A DNA stretch of 64,000 nucleotides, taken from the NCBI GenBank assembly GCA_018267135.1, contig JAFDZA010000014.1, forward strand, positions 496,001-560,000. Reading direction: 5' to 3'. Positions 42,561-51,707 of the stretch are shown in pieces (positions within the stretch are counted from its first letter, which is position 1; each line of letters opens with the position of its first letter). A model generated the notes under the pieces. The model had not been told where the DNA came from and searched no databases. It worked only from the letters and a program-made list of their open reading frames with translations. This DNA comes from Bacteroidota bacterium. GTDB taxonomy: Bacteria > Bacteroidota > Bacteroidia > Cytophagales > Cyclobacteriaceae. The translations under genes and the position numbers were made by a program.

Positions 42561-45128
42561 CTATGCTGAGTTACGGGCTGCGTTAATGATGCCAAACATA
42601 CAGCGGATCACCAGTTTTCTGAAACGCGCTTCGTAGGGTTTATTTTCTTTGGTAAGGTGGCGCAAATGGATCAGCGCATATTGCTGAATGGCAATAAGCG
42701 GCAACACAATTTGCTCGCGCAGCCGAACCGACTCTTTAATGTTAGGGTTGTTATCCATCAGTTCTGCCATCCCAGCTATTTTTAAAAGCATTTCTTTGGA
42801 GAGAATAAATTCGTTGTTCATTTTTTTCCAAAAATCGCCAAACTCAGGATCGTTCGAAAGGTGGGTAGTAACCTGATACGATGTTTTAGCCAGCGACATC
42901 ATACTGTTGTCGAGCAAGGTGCGGAAGAACAGCGAATGCTGGTATAATTTTTTCAAATCGCCTTCATGTCCCTGGCGGCAGAGTTTTTGTAATGCCGTAC
43001 CTACTCCATAAAACCCGGGAATATTTTGTTTTACCATGGCCCATGAAGCCACAAACGGAATGGCTCGCAAGTCAGAAAATTTTAATCCTTCACCGGCATT
43101 TCGTTTTACCGGGCGGGAGCCAATGTTGGTATCTCCAAAAAAAGGAAGGGGTGTAATTTTTTCCAGATACGGAACAAACTTCGCATCGTTTTTCAGTTCG
43201 AGATAACACCGATACGACTCCTCAGCCAGGTTATCCAATAAAATTTTATTTTCATGCGTTAGCTTGTCTTCAGTTCTAAAAAAAACCGTCCCCTCAATGC
43301 CGGAAGAAAGCAATTGCTCGAGATTGTATTGAGAGGAAGCCGGCCTTCCAAAATTAGAACTGATCGTTTGCCCCTGAATGGTAATTTGCACTTCCTGGTG
43401 TTCGATGGTATCTCCCAGCGAAGCATAGAAGTCGTGGGTATTGCCACCCCCGCGTGCAGGCGGTCCTCCGCGGCCATCAAAAAACAAAGCTTTTAATCCA
43501 TGCTGCCGCGATATATTGGTTAGACTTTCTTTCGCTCTGAAAATAGACCAATTGGCCCGCAGGTAACCACCGTCTTTGGTACCGTCCGAAAAGCCAAGCA
43601 TAATGGTTTGATGATTATTTCGGCTTGTAAGATGCTCGCGGTAAGCAGGAATGGAATACAATTGATTCATAATGCCGTTGGCATGTGCCAGATCGTCAAT
43701 GGTTTCAAACAACGGAATGATGTCTAACTCTAAATGATCTTGCCCGATGAGCAGGCGCGACAAAACAAAAACCTCGATGATGTGCAGTACGCTCTGGCAG
43801 TTGCTGATAACATACCGATGAGCCGCCCGCTTTCCGTTGTCATGTTGAATTTGCCGGATGGCCAAAATACTTTGAATGGTTTCATCGGCCAGTTCATCCT
43901 TCATCGTTCGATTCGATAAATCTACCTTCAGGTTGAGCAGATAATCAATTTTTTCAGATTCGGTAAATTGTCCATACGTTTCAGCCGATACAGCCGCACC
44001 GGCCAGGTGCAAAGTATTAATAATGGTAGCCCATGCAGCATCATGTTTGCGGCTGTCCTGGCGTATGTCCAGGCTGGCAAAATGAAATCCAAACAAATGG
44101 AGTTTTAAAATGAAGGAATCGAGCAAATCTAAAAACAATCCGTTGTGCTCGCTCACCAGCAAGGTTCTGGCTTTCTTCAGATCTTGTAAAATTTCTTCCG
44201 GTCGTAAGTATTTTTTTTCGTTGGAGAACACCATGGCAAACAGGTTGGCCTCCACTTCGGTAATAATCTTATTTACCCCACGGAAGGTAAGCCTTCTGCG
44301 CAACTGGCGGAGGTCGCGGTAATAGCATTTCAGTACCGATTCGCGCAGGCGGGCGGCTACGCGAAAAGTGATTTCGGTGGTAACAAACGGGTTGCCATCC
44401 CGGTCACCCCCCGGCCAAAAACCGACTACGGCCAGTCGTTCGTTCATCCACTCGGAAACATCGAGTTGTAAGCCCTCTGTTAGCGATTGCACCACCTCTG
44501 GAATTGAGACATAAAAAACATTTTCCAGAAACCAGCAAAGGCTCACGGCTTCATCATAAGGAGTGGGTTTCTCCTGATTGATAAAGGCGGTTTTTCCAAG
44601 CTGGCTCAGCAGCAGGTTAATTGATTTTAAATTGTTTTCGCGAATAGCCGTTTCCAGATCGGTGAGGATGCCCAACACGTGACCCGGGTAAAACTGGGTA
44701 GGATGAGCCGTCAGCACTAAGCGTAAGCTAAAATCTTGCAGGCGCAATTTCAGTTCTTCTACTTTGTCTTCATACTTTGCCCGGAGCAATAATGCCGACA
44801 CCGTGCCCTTACCCTTCAAGTCATTTACCTGTTCAAAGGCAGAATCTTCTACCGAATCAAAAAGCGCAATTTGTCTTTCTACATATTGAATAAAACTGAA
44901 CAGCGTATCAAAACGCTCGTAAGGAGTAAGCGCAGGTGCGTAATCGTTGAAAAATTTTTCAATAATATCATTAGCCGATGTACCACGTTCAAATTCAACC
45001 GCACATTCCTGTTGCAGCAAAGGTAAAAGTGTGCCGGTACGTAAAATATTCTGAAACGGCAGGTTTAAAAACAGGCTGTTGTAAATATGAAACCTGGTAC
45101 CCGTAAGCTCTTTATATTTAGTAAGCAT
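42561..45128 (-). CDS. ppc: Phosphoenolpyruvate carboxylase
   Basis: 855 residues. It makes oxaloacetate from PEP and bicarbonate. Catalytic-region motifs are present: LVLTAHPTQFYPG (family TAHPT), GFWPGGDRDGNPFVT, FHFASLDIRQDSRKHD, MLGFSDGTKDGGYLRANW and FFDGRGGPPARGGG, then SDLRAIPFVASWAM. The C-terminus ends NAARNSA, close to the RNTG-type ending of the family. The length matches bacterial enzymes. The YkgJ-like gene begins one base after the stop. Together with the adjacent aspartate kinase and fbp this places several steps around oxaloacetate, aspartate and hexose phosphate in one short region. Confidence 0.97.
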   Translation of the reverse strand: MLTKYKELTGTRFHIYNSLFLNLPFQNILRTGTLLPLLQQECAVEFERGTSANDIIEKFFNDYAPALTPYERFDTLFSFIQYVERQIALFDSVEDSAFEQVNDLKGKGTVSALLLRAKYEDKVEELKLRLQDFSLRLVLTAHPTQFYPGHVLGILTDLETAIRENNLKSINLLLSQLGKTAFINQEKPTPYDEAVSLCWFLENVFYVSIPEVVQSLTEGLQLDVSEWMNERLAVVGFWPGGDRDGNPFVTTEITFRVAARLRESVLKCYYRDLRQLRRRLTFRGVNKIITEVEANLFAMVFSNEKKYLRPEEILQDLKKARTLLVSEHNGLFLDLLDSFILKLHLFGFHFASLDIRQDSRKHDAAWATIINTLHLAGAAVSAETYGQFTESEKIDYLLNLKVDLSNRTMKDELADETIQSILAIRQIQHDNGKRAAHRYVISNCQSVLHIIEVFVLSRLLIGQDHLELDIIPLFETIDDLAHANGIMNQLYSIPAYREHLTSRNNHQTIMLGFSDGTKDGGYLRANWSIFRAKESLTNISRQHGLKALFFDGRGGPPARGGGNTHDFYASLGDTIEHQEVQITIQGQTISSNFGRPASSQYNLEQLLSSGIEGTVFFRTEDKLTHENKILLDNLAEESYRCYLELKNDAKFVPYLEKITPLPFFGDTNIGSRPVKRNAGEGLKFSDLRAIPFVASWAMVKQNIPGFYGVGTALQKLCRQGHEGDLKKLYQHSLFFRTLLDNSMMSLAKTSYQVTTHLSNDPEFGDFWKKMNNEFILSKEMLLKIAGMAELMDNNPNIKESVRLREQIVLPLIAIQQYALIHLRHLTKENKPYEARFRKLVIRCMFGIINAARNSA

Positions 45129-45195
45129 AAATGAAAGTAAGTTCCGAAATTAGTGGTCTTTTCAAACATAAGCGAAGCCTGGATTAAAAAATCTC

Positions 45196-45930
45196 ATGGC
45201 AACGTTTGAAACAAAGTTTTTATCTTTACCAAACGATTGTCAGTTGAGCATCCCTACCCTAGAAGAACGCCTGATCGGCCACCTTGGCCAATACATTACC
45301 GACCACAAGAAAATTTTTATAGAACGTGTGCTTAATTACCGAACACGCTATGTTACGTTGGTGCTGGAAGATATTTTTCAATCGCAAAATGCCAGCGCTA
45401 CCGTGCGTACGGCCGAATGTTTAGGTCTGCAAGATGTGCACATAATTGAAAGTGAAAACCGGTACGGCACCAACAAAAAAGTATTGAAGGGCTCTCATAA
45501 ATGGATTGATCTTCACCGATATAAACTGAAGGGCTTCAACAATACCGAAATCTGTTTTCGGAAACTGCGCGAGCAGGGGTATAAGATTTTGGTAACCGAT
45601 CCTTCGCCCGGTGGCGTGCCCATTCATCTTGTAGGGGCTGATCAAAAGCTGGCGCTGGTTATGGGCAACGAATTAAAAGGAGCCTCAGCTACCGCTCTTC
45701 GGCTGGCCGATGAAAAGGTGCTCATCCCCATGTATGGGTTTACCGAAAGTTTTAATATTTCTGTCAGTGCCGCCATTTGCCTTCATACCTTGCTTACCAA
45801 AATCAGAGACTCCACTTACCCATGGAACCTATCATCTGCTGAAAAAGAAATGATCAAACTTCAATGGTATCGGAAAGTTGTACGCAGGTCTGACCTGATC
45901 GAACAAGAATTTTTACGTTCGAATCTGTAA
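45196..45930 (+). CDS. TrmH/SpoU-family RNA methyltransferase
   Basis: 244 residues. The SPOUT fold motifs are seen in order: DIFQSQNASATVRTAECLGLQDVHIIE, LVMGNELKGASATAL and MYGFTESFNISVSAAICLHTLL. An N-terminal helical part (ERLIGHLGQYITDHKKIFIERVLNYRT) resembles TrmH, which makes 2'-O-methylguanosine 18 in tRNA, and that is the most likely reaction. The gene is divergent from ppc, 67 bases apart, and is followed by the SanA/YdcF-like gene after 29 bases. Confidence 0.92.
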   Translation: MATFETKFLSLPNDCQLSIPTLEERLIGHLGQYITDHKKIFIERVLNYRTRYVTLVLEDIFQSQNASATVRTAECLGLQDVHIIESENRYGTNKKVLKGSHKWIDLHRYKLKGFNNTEICFRKLREQGYKILVTDPSPGGVPIHLVGADQKLALVMGNELKGASATALRLADEKVLIPMYGFTESFNISVSAAICLHTLLTKIRDSTYPWNLSSAEKEMIKLQWYRKVVRRSDLIEQEFLRSNL

Positions 45931-45959
45931 TTTTGTCTTGGCTTTAATTGAAAATATCT

Positions 45960-46607
45960 ATGCGTTGGTGGCCCAAACTGGCACGTCTATTAATTATTTT
46001 TTGCCTGAGCATACTGTTGCTGGTGGCAATGGCTAACTGGTGGGTGGTAAAAAGTACGGAAGCCAACGTGTTTACCGACTTGCATAATTTTCGGGGCCGG
46101 CAAGTGGCGCTGGTTCTCGGCACCAGCAGCAAATTAAAAAATGGATCTGCCAATCCATTCTTTGAAAACCGTATCAAAGTGGCTGCTCAGCTATACCACG
46201 AGGGAAAGGTTTCGCACTTTATTCTGAGTGGCGATAACCGCACCCGGTATTACAACGAACCCATGGAAATGAAAAAAGCGCTTATCAAAATGAACGTACC
46301 CGACAGCGCCATTACACTCGATCTGGCCGGCCTTCGCACATTAGATTCCATTGTGCGGAGCAAAGAAATTTTTGGGCAAGATAAAATTACTATTATCACA
46401 CAGCCCTTCCACAGCTACCGGGCTTTGTTCATCAGCCGGTTTTATAATATAGATGCCGTGGCATTGGTAACACAAGACCCCGAAAACCAAACTCCGGTTA
46501 GTGTATCTGTGCGTGAATATTTTGCCCGTGCCAAAGCCGTTCTTGATTTATATATTTTGAATACCCCTCCCCGGCATCTGGGCGAAAAAGAAACTATTCA
46601 ACGGTAG
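45960..46607 (+). CDS. SanA/YdcF-like (DUF218) membrane-anchored protein
   Basis: 215 residues from the ATG at 45960; a TTG 12 bases upstream is less likely. An N-terminal transmembrane helix (LLIIFCLSILLLVAMANWWVV) precedes a DUF218 domain: VALVLGTSSKLKNGSANPFFENRIKVAAQLYHEG, FILSGDN, NEPMEMKKALIKMNVPDSAI and ITIITQPFHSYRALFI. SanA-type proteins affect envelope permeability in enterobacteria; the mechanism is not known. It follows the trmH-like gene closely. Confidence 0.88.
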   Translation: MRWWPKLARLLIIFCLSILLLVAMANWWVVKSTEANVFTDLHNFRGRQVALVLGTSSKLKNGSANPFFENRIKVAAQLYHEGKVSHFILSGDNRTRYYNEPMEMKKALIKMNVPDSAITLDLAGLRTLDSIVRSKEIFGQDKITIITQPFHSYRALFISRFYNIDAVALVTQDPENQTPVSVSVREYFARAKAVLDLYILNTPPRHLGEKETIQR

Positions 46608-46625
46608 TGTCCTGTCTCCATGTAG

Positions 46626-46651
46626 TTAGAATGAGTAAATTGACATTCTAA
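46626..46651. promoter_or_regulatory. Inverted repeat TTAGAATG-N10-CATTCTAA, candidate operator
   Basis: A perfect 8-base inverted repeat with a 10-base spacer, 12 bases before the ATG of the Rieske oxygenase gene. Centre-to-centre arm spacing of 18 bases suits a dimeric helix-turn-helix regulator. As an RNA hairpin it could also act on translation initiation. There is no T-run, so it is a poor terminator for the gene before it. Confidence 0.5.
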
Positions 46652-46663
46652 AACATATAGATC

Positions 46664-47755
46664 ATGGATTTTTTTGTTAACTCCGATATTTCGCAGGCCT
46701 GCACCTTAGACACTTCCTTTTACCTGAGAGAAGATTTTTTTCAACAAGCTAAAGAAAAAATGTTTTCTACGTGCTGGCACTTTATCGGAGATACCGATCA
46801 GGTAAAAGAAAAAGGATGGGTTACGCCTGTCAAACTTTTAGACGGGTATCTGGAAGAACCACTAATACTTTCAAAAGATAAAAACGAAAAATTGCATTGC
46901 CTCTCCAATGTGTGTACCCATCGTGGAAATCTATTGGTAGAACAGCCCTGCAAGGTTAACGACATCCGTTGCCAATACCATGGCCGCAGGTTTCACCTGG
47001 ATGGCACCTTCTTATCTATGCCGGAGTTTAAAGAAGTAAAAAATTTTCCTTCCCCATCCGATAATCTGCATCCACTCCCGCTATTTAATTGGGGTAAGTG
47101 GCTATTTACTTCTCTTACTTCTTCCTACCAGGCTGCCGATTTTTTTAAACCGATGATAGACCGTATGGCCTGGCTGCCGCTGCACGATTTTGTGTATCAT
47201 CCTGAGTTATCTAACGAATACCATCTTGAGGCACACTGGGCATTGTATTGCGAAAACTACCTTGAGGGGTTTCACATTCCGTTTGTGCATGCCGGGTTAA
47301 ATTCGGTCATTGATTATGGAAACTATTCCGTAGAACTTTTCAAGTATTCCAATTTACAACTGGGCATCGCCAAAGAAGGCGAATTGGTATTTGATCTCCC
47401 CCCCACTTCGCCCGATTACGGAAAGAAAATTGCTGGCTATTATTTTTGGGTGTTCCCCAACCTGATGTTTAATTTCTATCCGTGGGGCTTATCTATAAAC
47501 ATTGTTCAGCCGGTCAGCCTCAACCGTACTAAAGTTTCATTTTTATCGTACGTGTGCGATGAGAGCAAACTGCGGCAAGGAGCCGGGGCCGACTTGCACC
47601 GGGTAGAGATGGAAGACGAAGACATTGTTCAAAATGTACAAAAAGGAATTCGCTCCCGGTTTTACCACCACGGGCGATATTCGGTTACCAGAGAACAAGG
47701 CACTCACCATTTTCATCGGTTAATTGCCACGTTTATGAATGAAAATAGGCATTAA
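46664..47755 (+). CDS. Rieske non-heme iron oxygenase, alpha-subunit type
   Basis: 363 residues. The Rieske [2Fe-2S] motif is CTH (84-86) and CQYH (103-106). The catalytic domain has the mononuclear iron site in ENYLEGFHIPFVH (His204, His209), and an acidic stretch (VEMEDEDIVQ) may hold the Asp ligand. Such enzymes hydroxylate or demethylate aromatic or quaternary-amine substrates and need a reductase, which is not encoded beside it. The substrate cannot be read. Just upstream is a strong inverted repeat, so expression is probably regulated. ahcY follows after 90 bases with its own promoter box. Confidence 0.9.
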   Translation: MDFFVNSDISQACTLDTSFYLREDFFQQAKEKMFSTCWHFIGDTDQVKEKGWVTPVKLLDGYLEEPLILSKDKNEKLHCLSNVCTHRGNLLVEQPCKVNDIRCQYHGRRFHLDGTFLSMPEFKEVKNFPSPSDNLHPLPLFNWGKWLFTSLTSSYQAADFFKPMIDRMAWLPLHDFVYHPELSNEYHLEAHWALYCENYLEGFHIPFVHAGLNSVIDYGNYSVELFKYSNLQLGIAKEGELVFDLPPTSPDYGKKIAGYYFWVFPNLMFNFYPWGLSINIVQPVSLNRTKVSFLSYVCDESKLRQGAGADLHRVEMEDEDIVQNVQKGIRSRFYHHGRYSVTREQGTHHFHRLIATFMNENRH

Positions 47756-47808
47756 GTCATCGTTATTCGTCTCTGTCTGCCGGCTACGGTCATCTCAAAC
47801 CTTTCGCT

Positions 47809-47816
47809 TATCTTTG
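47809..47816 (+). promoter_or_regulatory. Candidate -7 promoter box of ahcY
   Basis: TATCTTTG is a full match to the Bacteroidota -7 consensus TAnnTTTG, 29 bases before the ahcY ATG. The -33 TTG is not evident. Confidence 0.4.
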
Positions 47817-47845
47817 CTGCCTAATAAGAAAAAAACAGAAATAAT

Positions 47846-49150
47846 ATGGTAGCTGAAAAAATCGCCTACAAAGTAAAAGACCTGTCGTTGGCCGAATGGG
47901 GCCGTAAAGAAATTAAACTGGCTGAAGCCGAAATGCCCGGATTAATGGCTATCCGCGAAGAATATGGAGCCAAAAAGCCTCTGAAAGGAGCCCGCATTGC
48001 CGGATGCCTGCACATGACGATACAAACAGCCGTGCTGATTGAAACTCTGAAAGAACTGGGCGCTGAGGTAAGTTGGAGTTCGTGCAATATCTTTTCTACA
48101 CAAGATCACGCAGCCGCTGCCATAGCCGCAGCCGGCATTCCGGTATATGCCTGGAAAGGGATGAACGAAAAAGAATTTGATTGGTGCATTGAACAAACCC
48201 TTCATGCCTTTGCCGGAGGCCAACCCCTGAATATGATTTTAGATGATGGAGGAGACTTAACCAATATGGTGTTAGATCGTTATCCTGAGTTGGTTTCAGG
48301 CATCAAAGGAATTTCAGAAGAAACCACCACGGGGGTTCATCGTCTGATGGAGCGTATGCACAACGGCAAACTTCCCCTGCCGGCTATTAACATTAACGAC
48401 TCGGTAACTAAATCTAAATTTGATAATAAATACGGCTGCAAAGAATCGCTGGTAGATGCTATCCGTAGGGCTACCGATGTAATGATGGCCGGAAAAGTAG
48501 CCGTAGTGGCGGGCTATGGCGATGTGGGCAAAGGATCGGCCGCCTCTTTGCGCGGAGCCGGAGCCCGTGTAATCGTTACCGAAATTGATCCGATCTGTGC
48601 CCTGCAAGCAGCCATGGACGGATTTGCCGTAAAGAAAATGGACGAAGCCGTAAAAGGTGCCGACATTGTAGTTACCGCTACCGGAAACTTTGGTATTGTG
48701 TTGGGGCGCCACTTCGAAACAATGAAAGACAAAGCCATTGTTTGTAACATTGGTCACTTCGATAACGAAATTGATGTAGCATGGCTGAATAAAAATGCTG
48801 CCAAAGACACCATTAAACCACAAGTGGATATCTATACTTTAAAGAATGGAAATCAGGTAATTTTGCTGGCCGAAGGCCGGTTAGTTAACTTAGGTTGTGC
48901 CACCGGCCACCCTTCGTTTGTTATGTCGAATTCATTCTCTAACCAAACCATTGCCCAGTTAGAACTTTGGACTAATGCTGGCAAGTACGAAAACAAGGTG
49001 TATATGCTACCCAAGCATCTGGATGAAAAAGTAGCTCAACTGCATTTGAAAAAAATTGGTGTGGAGTTGGATACCCTCACGGCCGACCAAGCCAAATATA
49101 TTGGTGTAGAAGTAAAAGGACCATTTAAGCCCGACTACTACAGGTATTAA
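47846..49150 (+). CDS. ahcY: Adenosylhomocysteinase
   Basis: 434 residues. It hydrolyses S-adenosylhomocysteine to adenosine and homocysteine, relieving product inhibition of methyltransferases. Motifs: [43 protein letters not shown], the NAD-binding [16 protein letters not shown] with [29 protein letters not shown] and [16 protein letters not shown]. The C-terminus is the canonical KPDYYRY. The length is full. It is preceded by a TATCTTTG promoter box and followed, after the broken small gene, by a strong terminator. Confidence 0.98.
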   Translation: MVAEKIAYKVKDLSLAEWGRKEIKLAEAEMPGLMAIREEYGAKKPLKGARIAGCLHMTIQTAVLIETLKELGAEVSWSSCNIFSTQDHAAAAIAAAGIPVYAWKGMNEKEFDWCIEQTLHAFAGGQPLNMILDDGGDLTNMVLDRYPELVSGIKGISEETTTGVHRLMERMHNGKLPLPAININDSVTKSKFDNKYGCKESLVDAIRRATDVMMAGKVAVVAGYGDVGKGSAASLRGAGARVIVTEIDPICALQAAMDGFAVKKMDEAVKGADIVVTATGNFGIVLGRHFETMKDKAIVCNIGHFDNEIDVAWLNKNAAKDTIKPQVDIYTLKNGNQVILLAEGRLVNLGCATGHPSFVMSNSFSNQTIAQLELWTNAGKYENKVYMLPKHLDEKVAQLHLKKIGVELDTLTADQAKYIGVEVKGPFKPDYYRY

Positions 49151-49174
49151 CAAATAAAAGGTGAAGCCTTCTAA

Positions 49175-49389
49175 AATAAATGGTGGAGTCGCAATTTACT
49201 ATGGCATAAGTGGCGCATTGTGCTAGCCATTGCCGGAGTCATCGCAACCGGTATTTGGCTTTATAAAACGGCTACCCACCAGGCAGATTTTTCGTAGGCA
49301 CATTACTTGGGTTAATACTGGCTATTGTTGTTATGGAAAGCATAGGCTACGTTATTCTTCGGGTAGGGTATGAAGAAATAGAGAAGTAA
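49175..49389 (+). pseudogene. Broken small two-helix membrane protein gene
   Basis: The first frame reads WHKWRIVLAIAGVIATG and IWLYKTATHQADFS before TAG at 49295. The frame one base over continues FVGTLLGLILAIVVMES and IGYVILRVGYEEIEK to TAA at 49387. Adding one base to the run of five T at 49288-49292 joins both halves into one protein with two transmembrane helices. No ordinary start codon is in frame upstream: TAA is at 49172 and the nearby ATG at 49180 is out of frame. It is therefore either a decayed gene or a sequence error in a homopolymer. This element and the terminator account for the 367-base gap between ahcY and the YciH-like gene. Confidence 0.6.
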
Positions 49390-49423
49390 TTAACAATACA
49401 CTCTCTGCTTGCAAAAAGAGAGC

Positions 49424-49454
49424 AGCCCCGGGGTTCTTACTCTGGGGCTTTGTA
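49424..49454 (+). terminator. Intrinsic terminator, probably bidirectional
   Basis: Stem AGCCCC (49424-49429) / GGGGCT (49444-49449), followed by TTGTATTTATC and TTTTTT. On the other strand the stem is followed by CTCTCTTTTTGC. It can end transcripts from ahcY on the plus strand and from the YciH-like gene on the minus strand. Confidence 0.65.
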
Positions 49455-49477
49455 TTTATCTTTTTTGTCGCTATAAC

Positions 49478-49499
49478 GTTTAGACACAGTTTAGACACA
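49478..49499. repeat. Two tandem copies of GTTTAGACACA
   Basis: Perfect 11-base direct repeat in the short gap between the terminator and the end of the YciH-like gene. No function is visible. Confidence 0.7.
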
Positions 49500-49517
49500 A
49501 AAACTAACTTCGTATGC

Positions 49518-49865
49518 CTACCCTACTCGTTTGGCCTTATACCCTTCTTTAACAAGTGTTTGCACTACTTTGTCGCGCAGGTCGCCCTGCAAAATAATTT
49601 CTCCGTTTTTAGAAGAACCTCCTACCCCACATTGGGTCTTCAGCAATTTCGCCAGCCGTTCTAAATCTTCATTTTTCCCTACGAAGCCTGTAACAATGGT
49701 TACTTGTTTTCCGGCTCTACCGCTTTTATCAAGAATTACTTTTATGTATTGCTGAGTCGGTAAAAGCGTTTCTGCTTCACTCTCACCGGAAAATTCATAC
49801 TGAAAATTTTGGTTGGTAGAATACACAACGCCTTCCCGGTTTTTCCATTCGTTCTTTTTGGCCAT
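49518..49865 (-). CDS. YciH/SUI1-type translation factor
   Basis: 115 residues. The C-terminal SUI1 domain is plain: YIKVILDKSGRAGKQVTIVTGF, then LAKLLKTQCGVGGSSKNGEIILQGDLRDKVVQTLVKEGY. The domain is related to eIF1; bacterial YciH affects start-codon fidelity in vitro. The N-terminus is a short linker (EGVVYSTNQNFQYEF). It lies 8 bases after the J-domain gene on the same strand, and it ends near a bidirectional terminator. Confidence 0.93.
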   Translation of the reverse strand: MAKKNEWKNREGVVYSTNQNFQYEFSGESEAETLLPTQQYIKVILDKSGRAGKQVTIVTGFVGKNEDLERLAKLLKTQCGVGGSSKNGEIILQGDLRDKVVQTLVKEGYKAKRVG

Positions 49866-49873
49866 TTTTATTT

Positions 49874-50656
49874 TTAAAATTTATGAACCTGCAAAAACAC
49901 GATGGTTAAGATAAGCAAAATGGCATTAATAATAGCCACATTAAATCTGAACTCCACTCCTCTCCAATAAAAAGTGCCCATCAACGAAGTGGCTAATAAT
50001 AATATAGGCCAAAAAATAAAGTTTCCGTAAATCGAAACTTCAATTGGAATTCGATCGTGCGTATGTTCTTCTTCCAAACTCATCGGTACAGAAAACAGTG
50101 CAGAACGATAGATGATCAATGATGCCTCGCGATTTATTTTGCGAGCTGCCAACCGGTTTACCGTAACCGAACGGCCATTGCTCAATATTAATTTTAATGA
50201 AGAGCGTCCATCTACATAGTGCGAGCGAATTTGCTCGGTTGTTTGGGTTTGTGGAAGTGAATAATCGGCTATCAAAACAATGGAAAACAATAATGTGAGC
50301 CGGGAAACAAAAATGGCATAACGCAGATGAGCCGCCATCATAGCTAAAATTTCTTCCCGGTGGGTAGGCCTTCGCGGACCTCTTGGGTGAGTACGAGGAT
50401 GGTAGCGTGGGTCGCGATGAACCGAGGGTGGCTTTCCTTCAACCGCTGTTCCTTTCAGCAACTGATCATATTCTGCCTTGCGTTGTGGGTCGCCCAACAC
50501 TTCATAGGCTTCATTAATTTCTTTAATGATTGTTTCCGCTTGCCGGGAGGCATTCTTATCCGGGTGGAATTGTAACGCTAGTTTACGATACGCACGTTTA
50601 ATCTCCGCCTCGGTAGCGTACATACTGATTCCTAACACGAAGTAATAATTTTTCAT
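49874..50656 (-). CDS. J-domain membrane protein
   Basis: 260 residues. Residues 1-70 are a J domain ([20 protein letters not shown], with the HPD motif in LQFHPDKN) that stimulates DnaK ATPase. A basic His/Arg/Pro linker (~75-100, [19 protein letters not shown]) follows. The rest has three hydrophobic stretches ([54 protein letters not shown]) around a beta-rich region. There is no Gly/Phe-rich or zinc-finger region, so it is not DnaJ itself but a membrane co-chaperone of unknown client. It is followed by the YciH gene after 8 bases. Confidence 0.85.
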   Translation of the reverse strand: MKNYYFVLGISMYATEAEIKRAYRKLALQFHPDKNASRQAETIIKEINEAYEVLGDPQRKAEYDQLLKGTAVEGKPPSVHRDPRYHPRTHPRGPRRPTHREEILAMMAAHLRYAIFVSRLTLLFSIVLIADYSLPQTQTTEQIRSHYVDGRSSLKLILSNGRSVTVNRLAARKINREASLIIYRSALFSVPMSLEEEHTHDRIPIEVSIYGNFIFWPILLLATSLMGTFYWRGVEFRFNVAIINAILLILTIVFLQVHKF

Positions 50657-50679
50657 GCGGGTTGCTCAGTAAAGTTAAA

Positions 50680-50706
50680 AAAATAAAGCCCCGGGCTGCG
50701 GGGCTT
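50680..50706 (-). terminator. Intrinsic terminator of the universal stress gene
   Basis: Stem AAGCCCC (50686-50692) / GGGGCTT (50700-50706), loop of 7. On the minus strand it is followed by TATTTTTTT. It lies 21 bases after the stop of the universal stress protein gene. Confidence 0.75.
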
Positions 50707-50727
50707 ACTATAAAGAGAGTATTTTAT

Positions 50728-51582
50728 TTATTTGCGTTTAACAACAAAGGTAAGCACCGGGCACTTAGCCGAGCGCCCCACCACATCTTCGGCAATGCTT
50801 CCAGCCAGCACGTGGGCAAAACCGGTGCGGCCGTGTGTAGCCAACCCAATCAAATCGGCTTTAATGCTGTCGGCAAAATAGACGATACCATCTTCCTCTG
50901 AAATATCATTATACACATTAATGGTATAGTTTTTTAATGCCAGTTTTTTAGCAAATTTCAGTAAAGCGTCTTTCACAATACGGTCGCGTTGAAAATCGGC
51001 CGGGGTATTGATGCGCACCAGGTGAATGGTGGAGTCGTATATCTGCTGGGTGCGTTTAATCATTCTTGAAAAAACTTCTTCTTCCTGACTCATACCGGTA
51101 GCATAAACAATATTTTTAAAATCCGTAGTGGCGGGTTTTCCTTGCACGGTTAAAACCGGGCAACGAGAGTGGCGAACCACTTTCTCTGTATTAGTGCCGA
51201 TCACCATGTCTTCCAACTTGGTATGTCCTTTCGTACCCATCACAATCAGATCTACTTTTTGTTCGGCTACAATGGTAGTAATACCATGGTACGGATTACC
51301 CACCCGTAATTCGCCATACACTTTAAGGGCTGAGTATTTGGGGTCTTTTACTAATTTTTCTAATTGAGCCTTCGATTTTTTTAATAATTCGAAAGTAAAA
51401 ATCTTATCCTCCCAATCTTCCTTTTGCCATTCTCCGGTAATGCGGTACGACTCATTTTTGATTTCTTCCACCACATGAAGCGCAATCAGATCAGCTCCGT
51501 TTTTTTTAGCCACATCAAAAGCCACATCAAAGGCTGTGTTAGACGTTTTTGAAAAATCTACCGGTACCAGAATTTTTTTCAT
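50728..51582 (-). CDS. Universal stress protein with two Usp domains
   Basis: 284 residues made of two Usp units. The first begins MKKILVPVDFSKTSNTAFDVA and ends with the nucleotide-binding loop GTKGHTKLEDMVIGTNTEKVV and SRCPVLTV. The second ends THGRTGFAHVLAGSIAEDVV and AKCPVLTF. Both loops fit the G-2x-G-9x-G pattern, so ATP binding is expected. The role in stress physiology is general. It is a single-gene unit with its own terminator. Confidence 0.95.
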   Translation of the reverse strand: MKKILVPVDFSKTSNTAFDVAFDVAKKNGADLIALHVVEEIKNESYRITGEWQKEDWEDKIFTFELLKKSKAQLEKLVKDPKYSALKVYGELRVGNPYHGITTIVAEQKVDLIVMGTKGHTKLEDMVIGTNTEKVVRHSRCPVLTVQGKPATTDFKNIVYATGMSQEEEVFSRMIKRTQQIYDSTIHLVRINTPADFQRDRIVKDALLKFAKKLALKNYTINVYNDISEEDGIVYFADSIKADLIGLATHGRTGFAHVLAGSIAEDVVGRSAKCPVLTFVVKRK

Positions 51583-51707
51583 GTGTTTATAATTTTAGAG
51601 TTTTTACGATTCGTATGTAAATAATTTTTGTGGATCGAAGATAGGCAAAATCACAATAAAATCAATTGTGATTTTTGTCACATCTCTATATGATTTTTAC
51701 AGTACTA

